Part shown: piece after piece, positions 1-8,259 of the stretch
Position numbering within the stretch: the first letter of the stretch is position 1
Layout: the number at the start of each line of letters is the position of its first letter
DNA from: RGIG3009 sp045590855
GTDB taxonomy: Bacteria > Bacillota > Clostridia > Oscillospirales > Acutalibacteraceae
Assembly (NCBI GenBank): GCA_045590855.1
Contig: JAZNRV010000077.1
Span: forward strand, 1 to 64,000
Reading direction: 5' to 3'
Length of the DNA: 64,000 bases
The notes under the pieces: generated by a model
Seen by the model: the letters and a program-made list of their open reading frames with translations, nothing else
Database searches by the model: none
Told to the model about the DNA's origin: nothing
Made by a program: the position numbers and the translations under genes

Positions 1-181
1 CATAGGGGGACATTTCCACCGTGACCTTATCGCCCGGCAGGATGCGGATGAAATTCATACGCAATTTGCCGGAGATGTGTGCCAAGATCGTATGGCCGTT
101 GGGCAGCTCTACCTGAAATGTGGCGTTGGGCAGAGCTTCTACCACAGTGCCTTCCAATTCGATAACATCCTCTTTGGACAT
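1..181 (-). CDS. infA: Translation initiation factor IF-1 (partial, C-terminus off the left edge)
   Basis: Small OB-fold factor that binds the 30S A site during initiation. The visible ~60 residues begin MSKEDVIELEGTVVEALPNA and contain the conserved stretch HISGKLRMNFIRILPGD, which is diagnostic for IF-1 (usual length ~72). Two in-frame ATGs exist (187 and 181). The GGGAGG at 190-195 lies 8 nt from the ATG at 181 but only 2 nt from 187, so 181 is chosen. It is the last visible gene of the spc-type ribosomal cluster; rpmJ, rpsM, rpsK, rpoA and rplQ would be expected beyond the edge. Confidence 0.96.
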   Translation of the reverse strand, partial: MSKEDVIELEGTVVEALPNATFQVELPNGHTILAHISGKLRMNFIRILPGDKVTVEMSPY

Positions 182-195
182 TGTCATAACCTCCC

Positions 196-441
196 TCATG
201 TGATGGTGTTCCGCAGCTTTTGCAGAACACGGCGTAATTCACGATTGGTCGCCATTGCCGATGGGTCAAGGCAGACGCCCGTTTCCCGCAGATGGCGTAA
301 ACTTTTCCGCTTGGGTCGTTCAAGGGGGCGGCGTTTGCCGTCCGCGATAAACGCCCACTTGTCGTCTGTGGTCAGCACCGCAAACAGGCCGTCTTTATCA
401 CGTCCTGCGGTGGCGATCACTACGGTACCGCTCTTTGGCAT
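196..441 (-). CDS. KOW-domain RNA-binding protein (L14e-like)
   Basis: 81-residue basic protein. The N-terminal half (GTVVIATAGRDKDGLFAVL) is a KOW motif and the C-terminal half is Arg/Lys-rich, resembling archaeal/eukaryotic L14e (COG2163). Genes of this family sit between map and infA in many Firmicutes, exactly as here (10 nt after map, 14 nt before infA). A ribosome-associated RNA-binding role is inferred from context and the KOW fold; its precise function is not established. Confidence 0.85.
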   Translation of the reverse strand: MPKSGTVVIATAGRDKDGLFAVLTTDDKWAFIADGKRRPLERPKRKSLRHLRETGVCLDPSAMATNRELRRVLQKLRNTIT

Positions 442-451
442 AACGCCCTCC

Positions 452-1198
452 TTACCGTGCGGTCAGAATGACCGGTCCGTCGGTGGTGATGGCGATGGTG
501 TGCTCAAAGTGAGCGGAAAGCTTGCCGTCTTTGGTGACGGTGGTCCAGCCGTCCTTGAGGATCTCGACCTCGAAGGTGCCGGCATTGATCATCGGTTCAA
601 TGGCCAAGGTCATACCCGGCAACAGCCGTTGACCGCGACCGGGGGTCCCGAAGTTGGGAACACTGGGATCTTCGTGTAGGGCCGTGCCTACTCCGTGGCC
701 GACGAATTGCCGTACCACCGAGTAACCACGCTCCTCGACATACCTTTGGACAGCGGCGCCGATGTCGCCGACACGATTGCCGGCCTGTGCCGCGCGAATG
801 CCTTCATAGAGGCTTTCGCGGGTGGCATCCATCAGGGCCTGTGCCTCGGGGCTGACCGTACCTGCGCCGAAGGTCGCGGCGTTGTCGCCGTGATACCCGT
901 TGATGCAGGCTCCCACGTCCACGCTGACGATATCGCCTTCGCGGATGACGGTGTTGCCCGGTATGCCGTGGATGACGGTGTTGTTGACGGAGATGCAAGC
1001 GCTTGCGGGGAAGCCGCCGTAGCCGAGGAAGGAAGGCTTGGCGCCTTGTTTCTCGATAAAGCGGCGGATCGCGCGGTCGATCTCGCCGGTGGTGACACCG
1101 GGCTCGACCATACTGCCGCCCAAAGCCAAGGCTTCGGCGGAGATGCGACAGGCTTCTCGCATAAGGCTCAACTCACGACTGTTTTTGATCGCAATCAT
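452..1198 (-). CDS. map: Methionine aminopeptidase, type I
   Basis: Removes the initiator methionine from nascent proteins. The 248 residues match type I enzymes. The five metal ligands of the pita-bread fold are visible: Asp in VDVGACINGYHG, Asp in HGDNAATF, His in GHGVGTALHED, Glu in LAIEPMINAG and Glu in AHFEHTIAI. Only 3 nt separate it from adk, so the two are translated together, as usual for the secY-adk-map-infA block. Confidence 0.97.
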   Translation of the reverse strand: MIAIKNSRELSLMREACRISAEALALGGSMVEPGVTTGEIDRAIRRFIEKQGAKPSFLGYGGFPASACISVNNTVIHGIPGNTVIREGDIVSVDVGACINGYHGDNAATFGAGTVSPEAQALMDATRESLYEGIRAAQAGNRVGDIGAAVQRYVEERGYSVVRQFVGHGVGTALHEDPSVPNFGTPGRGQRLLPGMTLAIEPMINAGTFEVEILKDGWTTVTKDGKLSAHFEHTIAITTDGPVILTAR

Positions 1199-1201
1199 AA
1201 A

Positions 1202-1834
1202 TCATACTCCAAGAGCCGCGAAGACCAGTTTGGTGGTATCTGCCACTTCTTCCTGACCTTCCACCACGCAGAGCTTGCCGGCTTCGCGATAGTACGCGAC
1301 CAGCGGCTCGGTGGATTCATGATACACGCGCAGTCGTTCGATCACCGTTTCAGGTGCGTCATCCTTGCGCTGAACAAGGGTGTCGCCGCATTTGTCGCAC
1401 ACGCCGTCCACCTGAGGCTTTTTATAGTCAAGGTGGAAGGTGGCGCCGCATTTGAGGCAGACACGGCGGCCTGATACACGTCGGGCGATGGTCTCGTCAG
1501 GGACTTCGATGTCGACGACCTTGTCGATGTTCACACCCATACGGTCAGGCGCCTCGGCTTGGGGAATGGTTCTGGGGAAGCCGTCCAGGATGAAGCCGTT
1601 TTCGCAGTCGCTTTCGGCGAGGCGGTCCTGGATAATACCGATGACCACATCGTCGGGGACGAGCTGACCTGCTTCGTTGGAGGATTTGGCTTTCAGACCC
1701 ATTTCGGTGCCGCTTTTCAGCGCTTCACGGATAATGTTACCCGTGGAAATTGTGGGAATGTTCAGATGCTCGCTGATAATTTCAGCCTGTGTGCCTTTGC
1801 CGGCACCCGGAGCACCTAAGAAAATCAGCTTCAT
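1202..1834 (-). CDS. adk: Adenylate kinase (zinc-type LID)
   Basis: Converts AMP + ATP to 2 ADP in the cytoplasm. The P-loop GAPGAGKGT is at residues 7-15, the FPRT motif follows FILDG, and the LID (about residues 126-160) carries a four-cysteine zinc site (CLKC...CDKC) typical of Gram-positive adenylate kinases. The 210-residue length is normal. It follows secY after a 101-nt spacer containing a stem-loop, longer than other gaps in this operon. Confidence 0.97.
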   Translation of the reverse strand: MKLIFLGAPGAGKGTQAEIISEHLNIPTISTGNIIREALKSGTEMGLKAKSSNEAGQLVPDDVVIGIIQDRLAESDCENGFILDGFPRTIPQAEAPDRMGVNIDKVVDIEVPDETIARRVSGRRVCLKCGATFHLDYKKPQVDGVCDKCGDTLVQRKDDAPETVIERLRVYHESTEPLVAYYREAGKLCVVEGQEEVADTTKLVFAALGV

Positions 1835-1875
1835 AGAATGACACCCTTTCTTTCAACACGACAGACTGTTCCCAA

Positions 1876-1903
1876 CCAACCGACAACCGCAGTCGTCGGT
1901 TGG
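1876..1903 (-). other. Stem-loop in the secY-adk spacer
   Basis: Perfect 9-bp inverted repeat CCAACCGAC / GTCGGTTGG with a 10-nt loop, in the only sizeable gap of the distal spc cluster. It is not followed by a T-run in the transcribed (minus) direction, so it is not a standard terminator. It could slow decay or mark a processing site between secY and adk mRNA. Confidence 0.5.
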
Positions 1904-1935
1904 TCGAAAACTGTTTTTTCGTACAGGGAAAAATG

Positions 1936-3282
1936 TTACTCAAGGAAGCCTTTGTAGTGGCGCATCATCATTTGGCTTTCGATTTGTTGCGTTGTTTCCA
2001 GTGCGACACCCACCACAATCATGATGGAAGTACCACCTAAAGTCAAGCCGTAGAAACCGCTGAACTTACCAAACAAGCTGGGGAACAAAGCAATGACACC
2101 AAGGAACAATGCACCGATTAAGGTTACCTTATTCAAAACACGTTTGATATAATCCGTGGTGGGTTTGCCCGGACGATAACCGGGAATCGCACCGGAGTTT
2201 TTGCGAAGGTTGTTTGCCATCTCCGTGGGATTATATTGAATCGTGACATAGAAGAAGGCAAAGCCTATAATCATCACAAAGTACAGTAAGATATATACCC
2301 AACTGTCTTGCTTGAACGCATCCAAGAACCAGTTGCTGTCCCAGTTGAAGAAGGAAGCCAAAATCGACGGTAACGATACAATCGACGAAGCCAAAATAAT
2401 CGGCATAACACCGGACATATTGACTTTAATCGGAATGTACGTGCTTTGACCGCCATACATTTTGCGACCCACCACACGTTTGGCGTACTGAATCGGGATG
2501 CGGCGTTCGGCATCTCCCATAAAGACAATAAAAGCAATCATTGCCAAGAAGATAACCAAAACAATAGGAACCAAAATAACATTTTTGATAGCGGCAGGGT
2601 TGCTGCTGAGTTGAGCAATACCGGCAACATAGAACCAGTTCCAAAGCGTTCTTGCGGCACCCGGAATACCGGACAAGATACCCGCAAACAACAAAATGGA
2701 AATACCGTTACCAATACCCTTTTCGTTGACTTGTTCACCCAACCACATGATAAGTGCCGAACCGGCAACAAAACAAAGGATAATCACAATGGCGGCAAAC
2801 CAAGCGCCGAAACCGCTTTGTGCTTCTTTTACAAGCACGTTCATGCTGCTGTAATTGGCGTTGTTGCGCAACATAAAGTAATACGCAATACCCAACATAA
2901 GACCCAAACCAACCGTTACAAAACGGGTGATTTTCCCAAGCACCTTACGTCCTGCTTCGCCTTCTTTTGCCAACCGTTCCAACGCCGGAATCGCAACCGA
3001 TAACAGTTGGATAATAATGCTGGCGTTAATGTACGGTGTGATAGACAAAGCAAAAATACTGGCGCTGGAAAAACCGCCGCCGGAAATCATGGTCAAGTAG
3101 TCCATGAAATTGGCTTCGTTACCGGCAGTCACAGCAGCGACTGCTTGTGTCAAATTTTCCACATCGACAAACGGTACCGTAATGGCCGAACCGATGCGGA
3201 AAATTAACACGATAAACAGCGTATAAAGAATCTTTTTACGCAAATCGGTGATTTTCCATGCGTTTCGTAAAACTTGAAACAC
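1936..3282 (-). CDS. secY: Preprotein translocase channel subunit SecY
   Basis: Ten-helix membrane protein that forms the Sec translocation pore. The 448 residues begin MFQVLRNAWKITDLRKKILY, the usual cytoplasmic N-terminus, followed by alternating hydrophobic segments. The conserved loop YIPIKVNMSGVMPIILASS and the C-terminal PTEMANNLRKNSGAIPGYRPG region are clear SecY signatures. It starts 1 nt before the end of rplO, so translation is probably coupled. Confidence 0.98.
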   Translation of the reverse strand: MFQVLRNAWKITDLRKKILYTLFIVLIFRIGSAITVPFVDVENLTQAVAAVTAGNEANFMDYLTMISGGGFSSASIFALSITPYINASIIIQLLSVAIPALERLAKEGEAGRKVLGKITRFVTVGLGLMLGIAYYFMLRNNANYSSMNVLVKEAQSGFGAWFAAIVIILCFVAGSALIMWLGEQVNEKGIGNGISILLFAGILSGIPGAARTLWNWFYVAGIAQLSSNPAAIKNVILVPIVLVIFLAMIAFIVFMGDAERRIPIQYAKRVVGRKMYGGQSTYIPIKVNMSGVMPIILASSIVSLPSILASFFNWDSNWFLDAFKQDSWVYILLYFVMIIGFAFFYVTIQYNPTEMANNLRKNSGAIPGYRPGKPTTDYIKRVLNKVTLIGALFLGVIALFPSLFGKFSGFYGLTLGGTSIMIVVGVALETTQQIESQMMMRHYKGFLE

Positions 3283-3283
3283 G

Positions 3284-3724
3284 TTAAATCACCTCAGCCT
3301 TTCCACCAGCAGCTTCAATTTTGGCTTTTGCTGCTTCAGAATAGGCTGCTGCTTTTACGGTCAATTTTTTGGTCAACGTACCGTTAGCCAAAACTTTGAT
3401 ACCGTCAAAAGATTTTTTTACCAAGCCGGCTTCTTTCAATGCTTGCGCATCGACAACAGCACCGTCCTCAAAGGCGTTAAGTGCTGCTAAATTAACCGTT
3501 GCATATTTTGTAGCAAAAATGTTGACAAATCCTCTTTTGGGAACTCGTCTTTGCAAAGGCATTTGGCCACCTTCAAAACCGGGACGCATGCCGCGACCGG
3601 CACGAGCTTTTTGACCTTTGTGACCTTTGCCGGCAGTTTTGCCTTGACCGGAGCCATGACCTCTGCCGATTCTCTTGACGTCCCGCACAGAACCGGGAGC
3701 CGGAGAAAGCTCTTGTAGCTTCAT
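3284..3724 (-). CDS. rplO: 50S ribosomal protein L15
   Basis: Binds 23S rRNA late in 50S assembly. Starts MKLQELSPAPGSVRDVKRIG with the Gly/Arg/Lys-rich N-terminal tail GRGHGSGQGKTAGKGHKGQ typical of L15; 146 residues. A GTG 12 nt upstream is also in frame but overlaps the ribosome binding site (GGAGG at 3736-3740), so the ATG at 3724 is used. Confidence 0.97.
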   Translation of the reverse strand: MKLQELSPAPGSVRDVKRIGRGHGSGQGKTAGKGHKGQKARAGRGMRPGFEGGQMPLQRRVPKRGFVNIFATKYATVNLAALNAFEDGAVVDAQALKEAGLVKKSFDGIKVLANGTLTKKLTVKAAAYSEAAKAKIEAAGGKAEVI

Positions 3725-3753
3725 AATTGTTTGCACCTCCTTGTTCGAATTGG

Positions 3754-3948
3754 TTAAGCCTCTACTACCTCAACGAGGTGAATAATTTTCGCTACCTTAC
3801 CTTGGGTGGCTGCATTAACAGGTTGGCATACCGTGTCGCCTATTTTGCGTAAACCCAAAGAATTGGCAGTGGCAATTTGGTCTTTTTTCGCACCAATCAA
3901 ACTGCGAACGAGTTTGACTTGCATGCAATCTTTCGCTTTCTTTGCCAT
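3754..3948 (-). CDS. rpmD: 50S ribosomal protein L30
   Basis: Short 64-residue protein; LVRSLIGAKKDQIATANSLGLRK is the L30/L7 core, and the length fits bacterial L30. It sits between rpsE and rplO in the standard spc order. Confidence 0.96.
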   Translation of the reverse strand: MAKKAKDCMQVKLVRSLIGAKKDQIATANSLGLRKIGDTVCQPVNAATQGKVAKIIHLVEVVEA

Positions 3949-3961
3949 GTGTATGCCCCCC

Positions 3962-4462
3962 TTATCCTAAAACTTCTTTCGCAGTTTTACCGCGAATGGC
4001 ACCTGCTTCTTCCGCAGTGCGCAATTGCGTCAAACCGTTCATCACAGCGCTAACCACATTGAAAGGATTGTTGGAGCGGAGAGCCTTGGTACGGATGTCC
4101 TTAATACCGGCTGCTTCGACAACGGCACGCACAGCGCCGCCGGCAATAACACCGGTACCGGGAGCTGCCGGTTTCATCAAAACTCGACCGGCTCCGAAAG
4201 CGCCGATAATCTCGTGAGGAATGGTGGTTCCTTTCAGAGAAATCTTCACTAAATTCTTTTTCGCGTCCTCGATGCCTTTGCGATTAGCATCCGGAACTTC
4301 ACCGGCTTTACCGGTACCGAAACCAACAGTGCCGTTGCCATCACCAACCACTACCAAAGCGGAAAATTTCATCACGCGACCGCCTTTAACGGTTTTGCTT
4401 ACACGGTTAATGGCAACTACGGTTTCTTTGTATTCGTCGTTTGTTTCTACACGTCTGGCCAA
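3962..4462 (-). CDS. rpsE: 30S ribosomal protein S5
   Basis: 166 residues. The N-terminal double-stranded-RNA-binding-like domain includes GGRVMKFSALVVVGDGNGTV, and the C-terminal domain has GTGVIAGGAVRAVVEAAGI. S5 contributes to decoding fidelity and mRNA unwinding at the entry channel. Spacing to rplR upstream is 17 nt. Confidence 0.97.
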   Translation of the reverse strand: MARRVETNDEYKETVVAINRVSKTVKGGRVMKFSALVVVGDGNGTVGFGTGKAGEVPDANRKGIEDAKKNLVKISLKGTTIPHEIIGAFGAGRVLMKPAAPGTGVIAGGAVRAVVEAAGIKDIRTKALRSNNPFNVVSAVMNGLTQLRTAEEAGAIRGKTAKEVLG

Positions 4463-4479
4463 AGTAATCCTCTCCTTTC

Positions 4480-4839
4480 TTAGAACTTGAGGCCGCCCTC
4501 ACGGGCGCCTTCGGCCAACTGCTCAACACGGCCGTGATAGATGTAACCGCCTCTGTCGAAGACAACGTTTTCGATGCCTTTTTCCAAAGCGCGTTTTGCG
4601 ACCAATTCGCCGACCTTGCGGGCAGCTTCTTTATTGCCGCCTGCCATACCGAAATCTTTTTCGGTGCTGGAAGCTGCAAGGAGTGTCACACCCTTGACAT
4701 CATCAATGATTTGGGCATAGATGTGGTTCAAGGAGCGAAACACGTTCAAGCGAGGACACTCAGTGGTGCCGGAAATCTTACCGCGCACACGTAAATGACG
4801 GTGCAACCGTGCTTGGTTGCTGTCTTTTTTGCTGACCAT
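4480..4839 (-). CDS. rplR: 50S ribosomal protein L18
   Basis: 119 residues with an N-terminal basic tail (RLHRHLRVRGKISGTTECPR) and the L18 core RSLNHIYAQIIDD, ending GRVEQLAEGAREGGLKF as in other L18 proteins. It binds 5S rRNA together with L5 (rplE in the same operon). Confidence 0.97.
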   Translation of the reverse strand: MVSKKDSNQARLHRHLRVRGKISGTTECPRLNVFRSLNHIYAQIIDDVKGVTLLAASSTEKDFGMAGGNKEAARKVGELVAKRALEKGIENVVFDRGGYIYHGRVEQLAEGAREGGLKF

Positions 4840-4851
4840 GTATTTTCCTCC

Positions 4852-5400
4852 TTACTTCTTGCCCTTGGCACCGGTCTTACCTTCCTTGCGGCGGATATGC
4901 TCGGTGGTGTATTTGATGCCTTTGCCTTTATACGGCTCCGGCGGGCGTTTTTCGCGAATTTCAGCGGCGAATTGACCAACCAATTGTTTGTCCGGACCGC
5001 TAACAATGATTTTGTTCGGGTTGGGGACTTCAATGGTGATTCCCGGAATTTCGCTCATGATAACTTGATGGCTGTAACCTAAGTTCATCACCAAGTCTTT
5101 GCCTTGTTTGGCAACACGGTAACCAACACCGTTGACGTCTAACTCTTTCGAGAAGCCGGTAGCAACGCCTTGCACCATGTTGCTAATCAAAGTACGGGTC
5201 AAGCCGTGCAAAGCACGGTTTTCTTTTTCGTCGTTCGGACGAGTGACTAAAATTTCGCTGCCCTCAACCGTTACGGCCATGTTCGCATGAAATTTTTGAG
5301 TCAAAGTGCCTTTGGGGCCCTTTGCTGTTACCGTGTTATCGGCAACCGTCACTTGAACGCCGGCAGGAATGGTAATGGGTTTACGACCAATTCTTGACAT
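4852..5400 (-). CDS. rplF: 50S ribosomal protein L6
   Basis: 182 residues starting MSRIGRKPITIPAGVQVTV, with the duplicated L6 fold and the C-terminal signature RPPEPYKGKGIKY near residues 152-164. It sits near the factor-binding site of the 50S subunit. Twelve nt separate it from rplR. Confidence 0.98.
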   Translation of the reverse strand: MSRIGRKPITIPAGVQVTVADNTVTAKGPKGTLTQKFHANMAVTVEGSEILVTRPNDEKENRALHGLTRTLISNMVQGVATGFSKELDVNGVGYRVAKQGKDLVMNLGYSHQVIMSEIPGITIEVPNPNKIIVSGPDKQLVGQFAAEIREKRPPEPYKGKGIKYTTEHIRRKEGKTGAKGKK

Positions 5401-5413
5401 TTTCTTTTCCCCC

Positions 5414-5815
5414 TTACCACACGAATGCGAGGACTTCGCCGCCCACGTTTTCTTTGCGGGCTTTTTTATCGGTCATAACACCTTTCGATGTAGACACGAT
5501 GGCGGTGCCGATGCCTTTCATGACCTTCGGCATATCCTCACTGCTGGAATAGATGCGCAAACCGGGCTTGGAGACACGACGCAACCCCATCAATACCGGA
5601 GCCTTGGAAGGTCCTTGATATTTCAGAGTAATGCGAATGACGCCTTGCTTGCCATCTTCAATAACTTGATAATTCTTGATATATCCCTCGTCAACAAGAA
5701 TCTGGGCAATAGCCTTCTTCATGTTGGAAGCGGGGATATCCACCGAATCATGCTTCGCCGAACTCGCGTTACGAATTCTCGTCAGCATATCGGCAATTGT
5801 ATCGGTGATTTGCAT
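5414..5815 (-). CDS. rpsH: 30S ribosomal protein S8
   Basis: 133 residues beginning MQITDTIADMLTRIRNASSA and ending GIGTAIVSTSKGVMTDKKAR plus a short tail, the classical S8 termini. S8 binds 16S helix 21 and in E. coli represses the spc operon through the rplE region; whether that feedback exists here cannot be seen. Confidence 0.97.
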   Translation of the reverse strand: MQITDTIADMLTRIRNASSAKHDSVDIPASNMKKAIAQILVDEGYIKNYQVIEDGKQGVIRITLKYQGPSKAPVLMGLRRVSKPGLRIYSSSEDMPKVMKGIGTAIVSTSKGVMTDKKARKENVGGEVLAFVW

Positions 5816-5841
5816 TCCGTCAACCTCCTTTTAGCTATTGC

Positions 5842-6027
5842 TTACCAACTGGCCTTTTTCACACCGGGAATTTCGCCTTTGTAGGCAAGTTCCCTGAAGC
5901 AAATACGACACACACCGTATTTCCGCAAATAAGCATGGGGACGACCGCAGATTTTGCAGCGGTTGTACGCACGCGTGGAAAACTTGGCGGGGCGTTGTTG
6001 CTTAACTTTCATAGATGTTTTTGCCAT
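5842..6027 (-). CDS. rpsN: 30S ribosomal protein S14, zinc-binding (type Z)
   Basis: 61 residues with two CxxC pairs (CKICG at residue 24, CRICF at residue 40) forming the zinc ribbon of the short Gram-positive S14. A zinc-independent paralog, often induced by zinc starvation elsewhere in genomes, is not in this window. Confidence 0.97.
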   Translation of the reverse strand: MAKTSMKVKQQRPAKFSTRAYNRCKICGRPHAYLRKYGVCRICFRELAYKGEIPGVKKASW

Positions 6028-6040
6028 GTGTTTTCCCTCC

Positions 6041-6580
6041 TTATTTCGCGAACGGAGCGCCCATCAAGCTGAGCAACTCACGTGCTTCTTCGTCGGTGTT
6101 AGCGGTAGTTACAAAGCAAATGTCCATACCGCGTACCTTGTCGATTTTATCGTATTCGATTTCGGGGAATATCAATTGTTCTTTGATACCCATGTTGTAG
6201 TTGCCGCGGCCGTCAAACGAGTTGGCGTTGATACCACGGAAGTCACGCACACGGGGCAAAGCCACATTGAACAAACGGTCCAAGAATTCATACATACGGT
6301 CGCCACGCAACGTGACTTTGACACCGATGTTCATTCCCTCACGCAATTTGAAGTTAGCAACCGATTTTTTGGCTTTGCAAACTACCGGACGTTGACCGGT
6401 GATGGCTTGCAAGTCAATGATGATAGAATCGATAACTTTGGCATTGTCTTTTGCTTCACTGCAACCGACATTGATAACAATTTTGTCCAGCTTCGGTACT
6501 TGCATGACACTCTTGTAGCTGAATTTTTTCATCAGTGCGGGAGCGACATCCTTTTTATAAAACTCTTTTAATCTAGCCAT
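6041..6580 (-). CDS. rplE: 50S ribosomal protein L5
   Basis: 179 residues starting MARLKEFYKKDVAPALMKKF; the conserved GQRPVVCKAKKSVANFKLRE and GRGNYNMGIKEQLIFPEIEY segments identify L5, which carries 5S rRNA into the central protuberance. The open frame extends upstream to 6625, but the GGAGGAGGG at 6590-6598 positions initiation at the ATG at 6580. Confidence 0.97.
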   Translation of the reverse strand: MARLKEFYKKDVAPALMKKFSYKSVMQVPKLDKIVINVGCSEAKDNAKVIDSIIIDLQAITGQRPVVCKAKKSVANFKLREGMNIGVKVTLRGDRMYEFLDRLFNVALPRVRDFRGINANSFDGRGNYNMGIKEQLIFPEIEYDKIDKVRGMDICFVTTANTDEEARELLSLMGAPFAK

Positions 6581-6597
6581 TTGTATGTCCCTCCTCC

Positions 6598-6930
6598 TTA
6601 CAGCGTCTCGCCGCATTTTCTGCAAATGCGAACCGAGCGGGATTTGCCGTCGTCACCGGCAACTTTTTTATAAGCAACACGGACGGGCTCTTTGCAAGCA
6701 GGGCAAATAACTTTTACCTTGCAGGCGTACAAAGCGCCTTCGGCTTCAACGATGCCGCCGTTGTCGCCCATTTTACGGGGTTTGACATGTTTTTTAACCA
6801 TGTTCAAGCCTTCGACGATAACCTTTCCTTCTTTGGGGCTGACCTCCAACACTTTACCTTTGTTGCCACGGTCATCACCGCTGATGATGAGAACGGTATC
6901 GCCTTTTTTCACATGAAGTTTGTTACTCAT
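6598..6930 (-). CDS. rplX: 50S ribosomal protein L24 with C-terminal zinc ribbon
   Basis: N-terminal KOW domain (KKGDTVLIISGDDRGNKGKV) of L24, an assembly initiator protein. The last ~35 residues add two cysteine pairs, CPAC and CRKC, predicted to bind zinc, as in L24 of other clostridia. The in-frame ATG at 6945 lies upstream of the GGGAGG ribosome binding site, so 6930 is the start. Confidence 0.96.
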   Translation of the reverse strand: MSNKLHVKKGDTVLIISGDDRGNKGKVLEVSPKEGKVIVEGLNMVKKHVKPRKMGDNGGIVEAEGALYACKVKVICPACKEPVRVAYKKVAGDDGKSRSVRICRKCGETL

Positions 6931-6944
6931 TTCGGTACCTCCCA

Positions 6945-7313
6945 TTACAGCACTTCGGGGGCAAGGCTAAGAATTTTAAGATAATCTTTTTCTCTTAATT
7001 CTCTTGCCACCGGCCCAAAGATACGAGTACCTCTGGGGTTTTTGTCATCACGAATGATGACGGCTGCGTTTTCGTCAAAACGGATGTAAGTACCGTCTTC
7101 ACGACGAACGCCTTTCACTGTACGAACGATAACGGCTTTCACCACATCGCCCTTTTTCACAACGCCGCCGGGTGCTGCTTTTTTAACAGAAGCAACCACG
7201 ACATCGCCGATATTTGCATACCTCCGGCCGGAACCACCGAGAACGCGAATACACATAAGCTCCTTCGCGCCGGTGTTGTCGGCAACTTTGAGGTAGGTCT
7301 GCTGTTGTACCAC
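6945..7313 (-). CDS. rplN: 50S ribosomal protein L14
   Basis: 122 residues, MVQQQTYLKVADNTGAKELM at the start and GTRIFGPVARELREKDYLKI near the end, both universal L14 signatures. It lies at the subunit interface and is the docking site of the RsfS silencing factor, whose gene is at 27535-27912 in this window. Confidence 0.98.
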   Translation of the reverse strand: MVQQQTYLKVADNTGAKELMCIRVLGGSGRRYANIGDVVVASVKKAAPGGVVKKGDVVKAVIVRTVKGVRREDGTYIRFDENAAVIIRDDKNPRGTRIFGPVARELREKDYLKILSLAPEVL

Positions 7314-7342
7314 AGTGTGTTCCTCCTTTCAGATTAACCGAC

Positions 7343-7600
7343 TTATTTTGCCTTCTCGATGATTTGCGAAACGCGCCAATGTTTATCCTTGGACAACGGG
7401 CGGGTTTCCATTACCATAACGCGGTCGCCAACGCGGCACTCGTTATTTTCATCGTGGGCTTTCAGCTTCACGGTATGTTTAATGATTTTTTTGTACAACG
7501 GATGACGGACATTGTCTTCAATGGCAACAACAACGGTTTTGTCCATTTTGTCACTGACGACCGTACCGGTCCGTGTTTTTCTAAGATTCCGTTCGCTCAC
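7343..7600 (-). CDS. rpsQ: 30S ribosomal protein S17
   Basis: 85 residues with the S17 OB-fold motif GTVVSDKMDKTVVVAIE and DRVMVMETRPLSKDKHWRV. It binds 16S rRNA early in 30S assembly. Follows rpmC in the usual order. Confidence 0.97.
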   Translation of the reverse strand: MSERNLRKTRTGTVVSDKMDKTVVVAIEDNVRHPLYKKIIKHTVKLKAHDENNECRVGDRVMVMETRPLSKDKHWRVSQIIEKAK

Positions 7601-7618
7601 AATGTTTCCTCCCTTCCG

Positions 7619-7834
7619 TTACGCTTCTGCGCTGTTTTTGATTTCGTTTTCGCGAATAATGGTTTTCACGACAGCGATTTCTTTTTTAACAGCTTTCAGA
7701 CGCATCGGATTGTCAAGTTGATTGATAGCGTGTTGGAATCTCAGGTTGAACAGTTCCTTTTTGAGGTCCGCAAGCCGTTTTTCCAACTCGACTTCGTTCA
7801 ATTCACGGATTTTTTGAATTTCTGTGGACTTCAT
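7619..7834 (-). CDS. rpmC: 50S ribosomal protein L29
   Basis: 71-residue two-helix protein (ELEKRLADLKKELFNLRFQ core analog, here EVEKRLADLKKELFNLRF-type). It sits next to the exit tunnel beside L23, where SRP and trigger factor dock. Its start overlaps the end of rplP by 4 nt, suggesting translational coupling. Confidence 0.96.
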   Translation of the reverse strand: MKSTEIQKIRELNEVELEKRLADLKKELFNLRFQHAINQLDNPMRLKAVKKEIAVVKTIIRENEIKNSAEA

Positions 7835-8259
7835 TTCTGCTCACCGTCCATTTCTTCCTTGCAAACGAATTTGCATTTGATGGGCAGCTTGTTGGCTGCG
7901 AGTCGCATAGCTTCGCGGGCAGTTTCTTCCGGAACGCCGGCGATTTCGAACATCACGCGGCCCGGTTTTACCACGGCAACCCAGTATTCAGGCGAACCTT
8001 TACCGGAACCCATTCGAGTTTCGGCCGGTTTTTCGGTAACCGGTTTGTCGGGGAAAATTTTAATCCAAACTTGACCGCCACGTTTGATGTAACGAGTCAT
8101 AGCAATACGAGCTGCTTCGATTTGGTTGGATTTAATCCAAGCGGGCTCCAAAGCCACCAAACCGAAATCACCGTAGTTGACTTTGTTGCCGCGAAGAGCC
8201 TTACCGGTAAGGCGGCCTCTTTGCACACGACGATATTTTACTCTTTTCGGTAACAGCAT
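7831..8259 (-). CDS. rplP: 50S ribosomal protein L16
   Basis: 142 residues from MLLPKRVKYRRVQRGRLTGK; KIFPDKPVTEKPAETRMGSG is the conserved loop near the tRNA elbow. The ATG at 8259 shares its A with the rpsC stop codon (TAATG), a coupled start. The longer frame to 8325 overlaps rpsC and has no ribosome binding site, so it was not used. Confidence 0.97.
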   Translation of the reverse strand: MLLPKRVKYRRVQRGRLTGKALRGNKVNYGDFGLVALEPAWIKSNQIEAARIAMTRYIKRGGQVWIKIFPDKPVTEKPAETRMGSGKGSPEYWVAVVKPGRVMFEIAGVPEETAREAMRLAANKLPIKCKFVCKEEMDGEQK

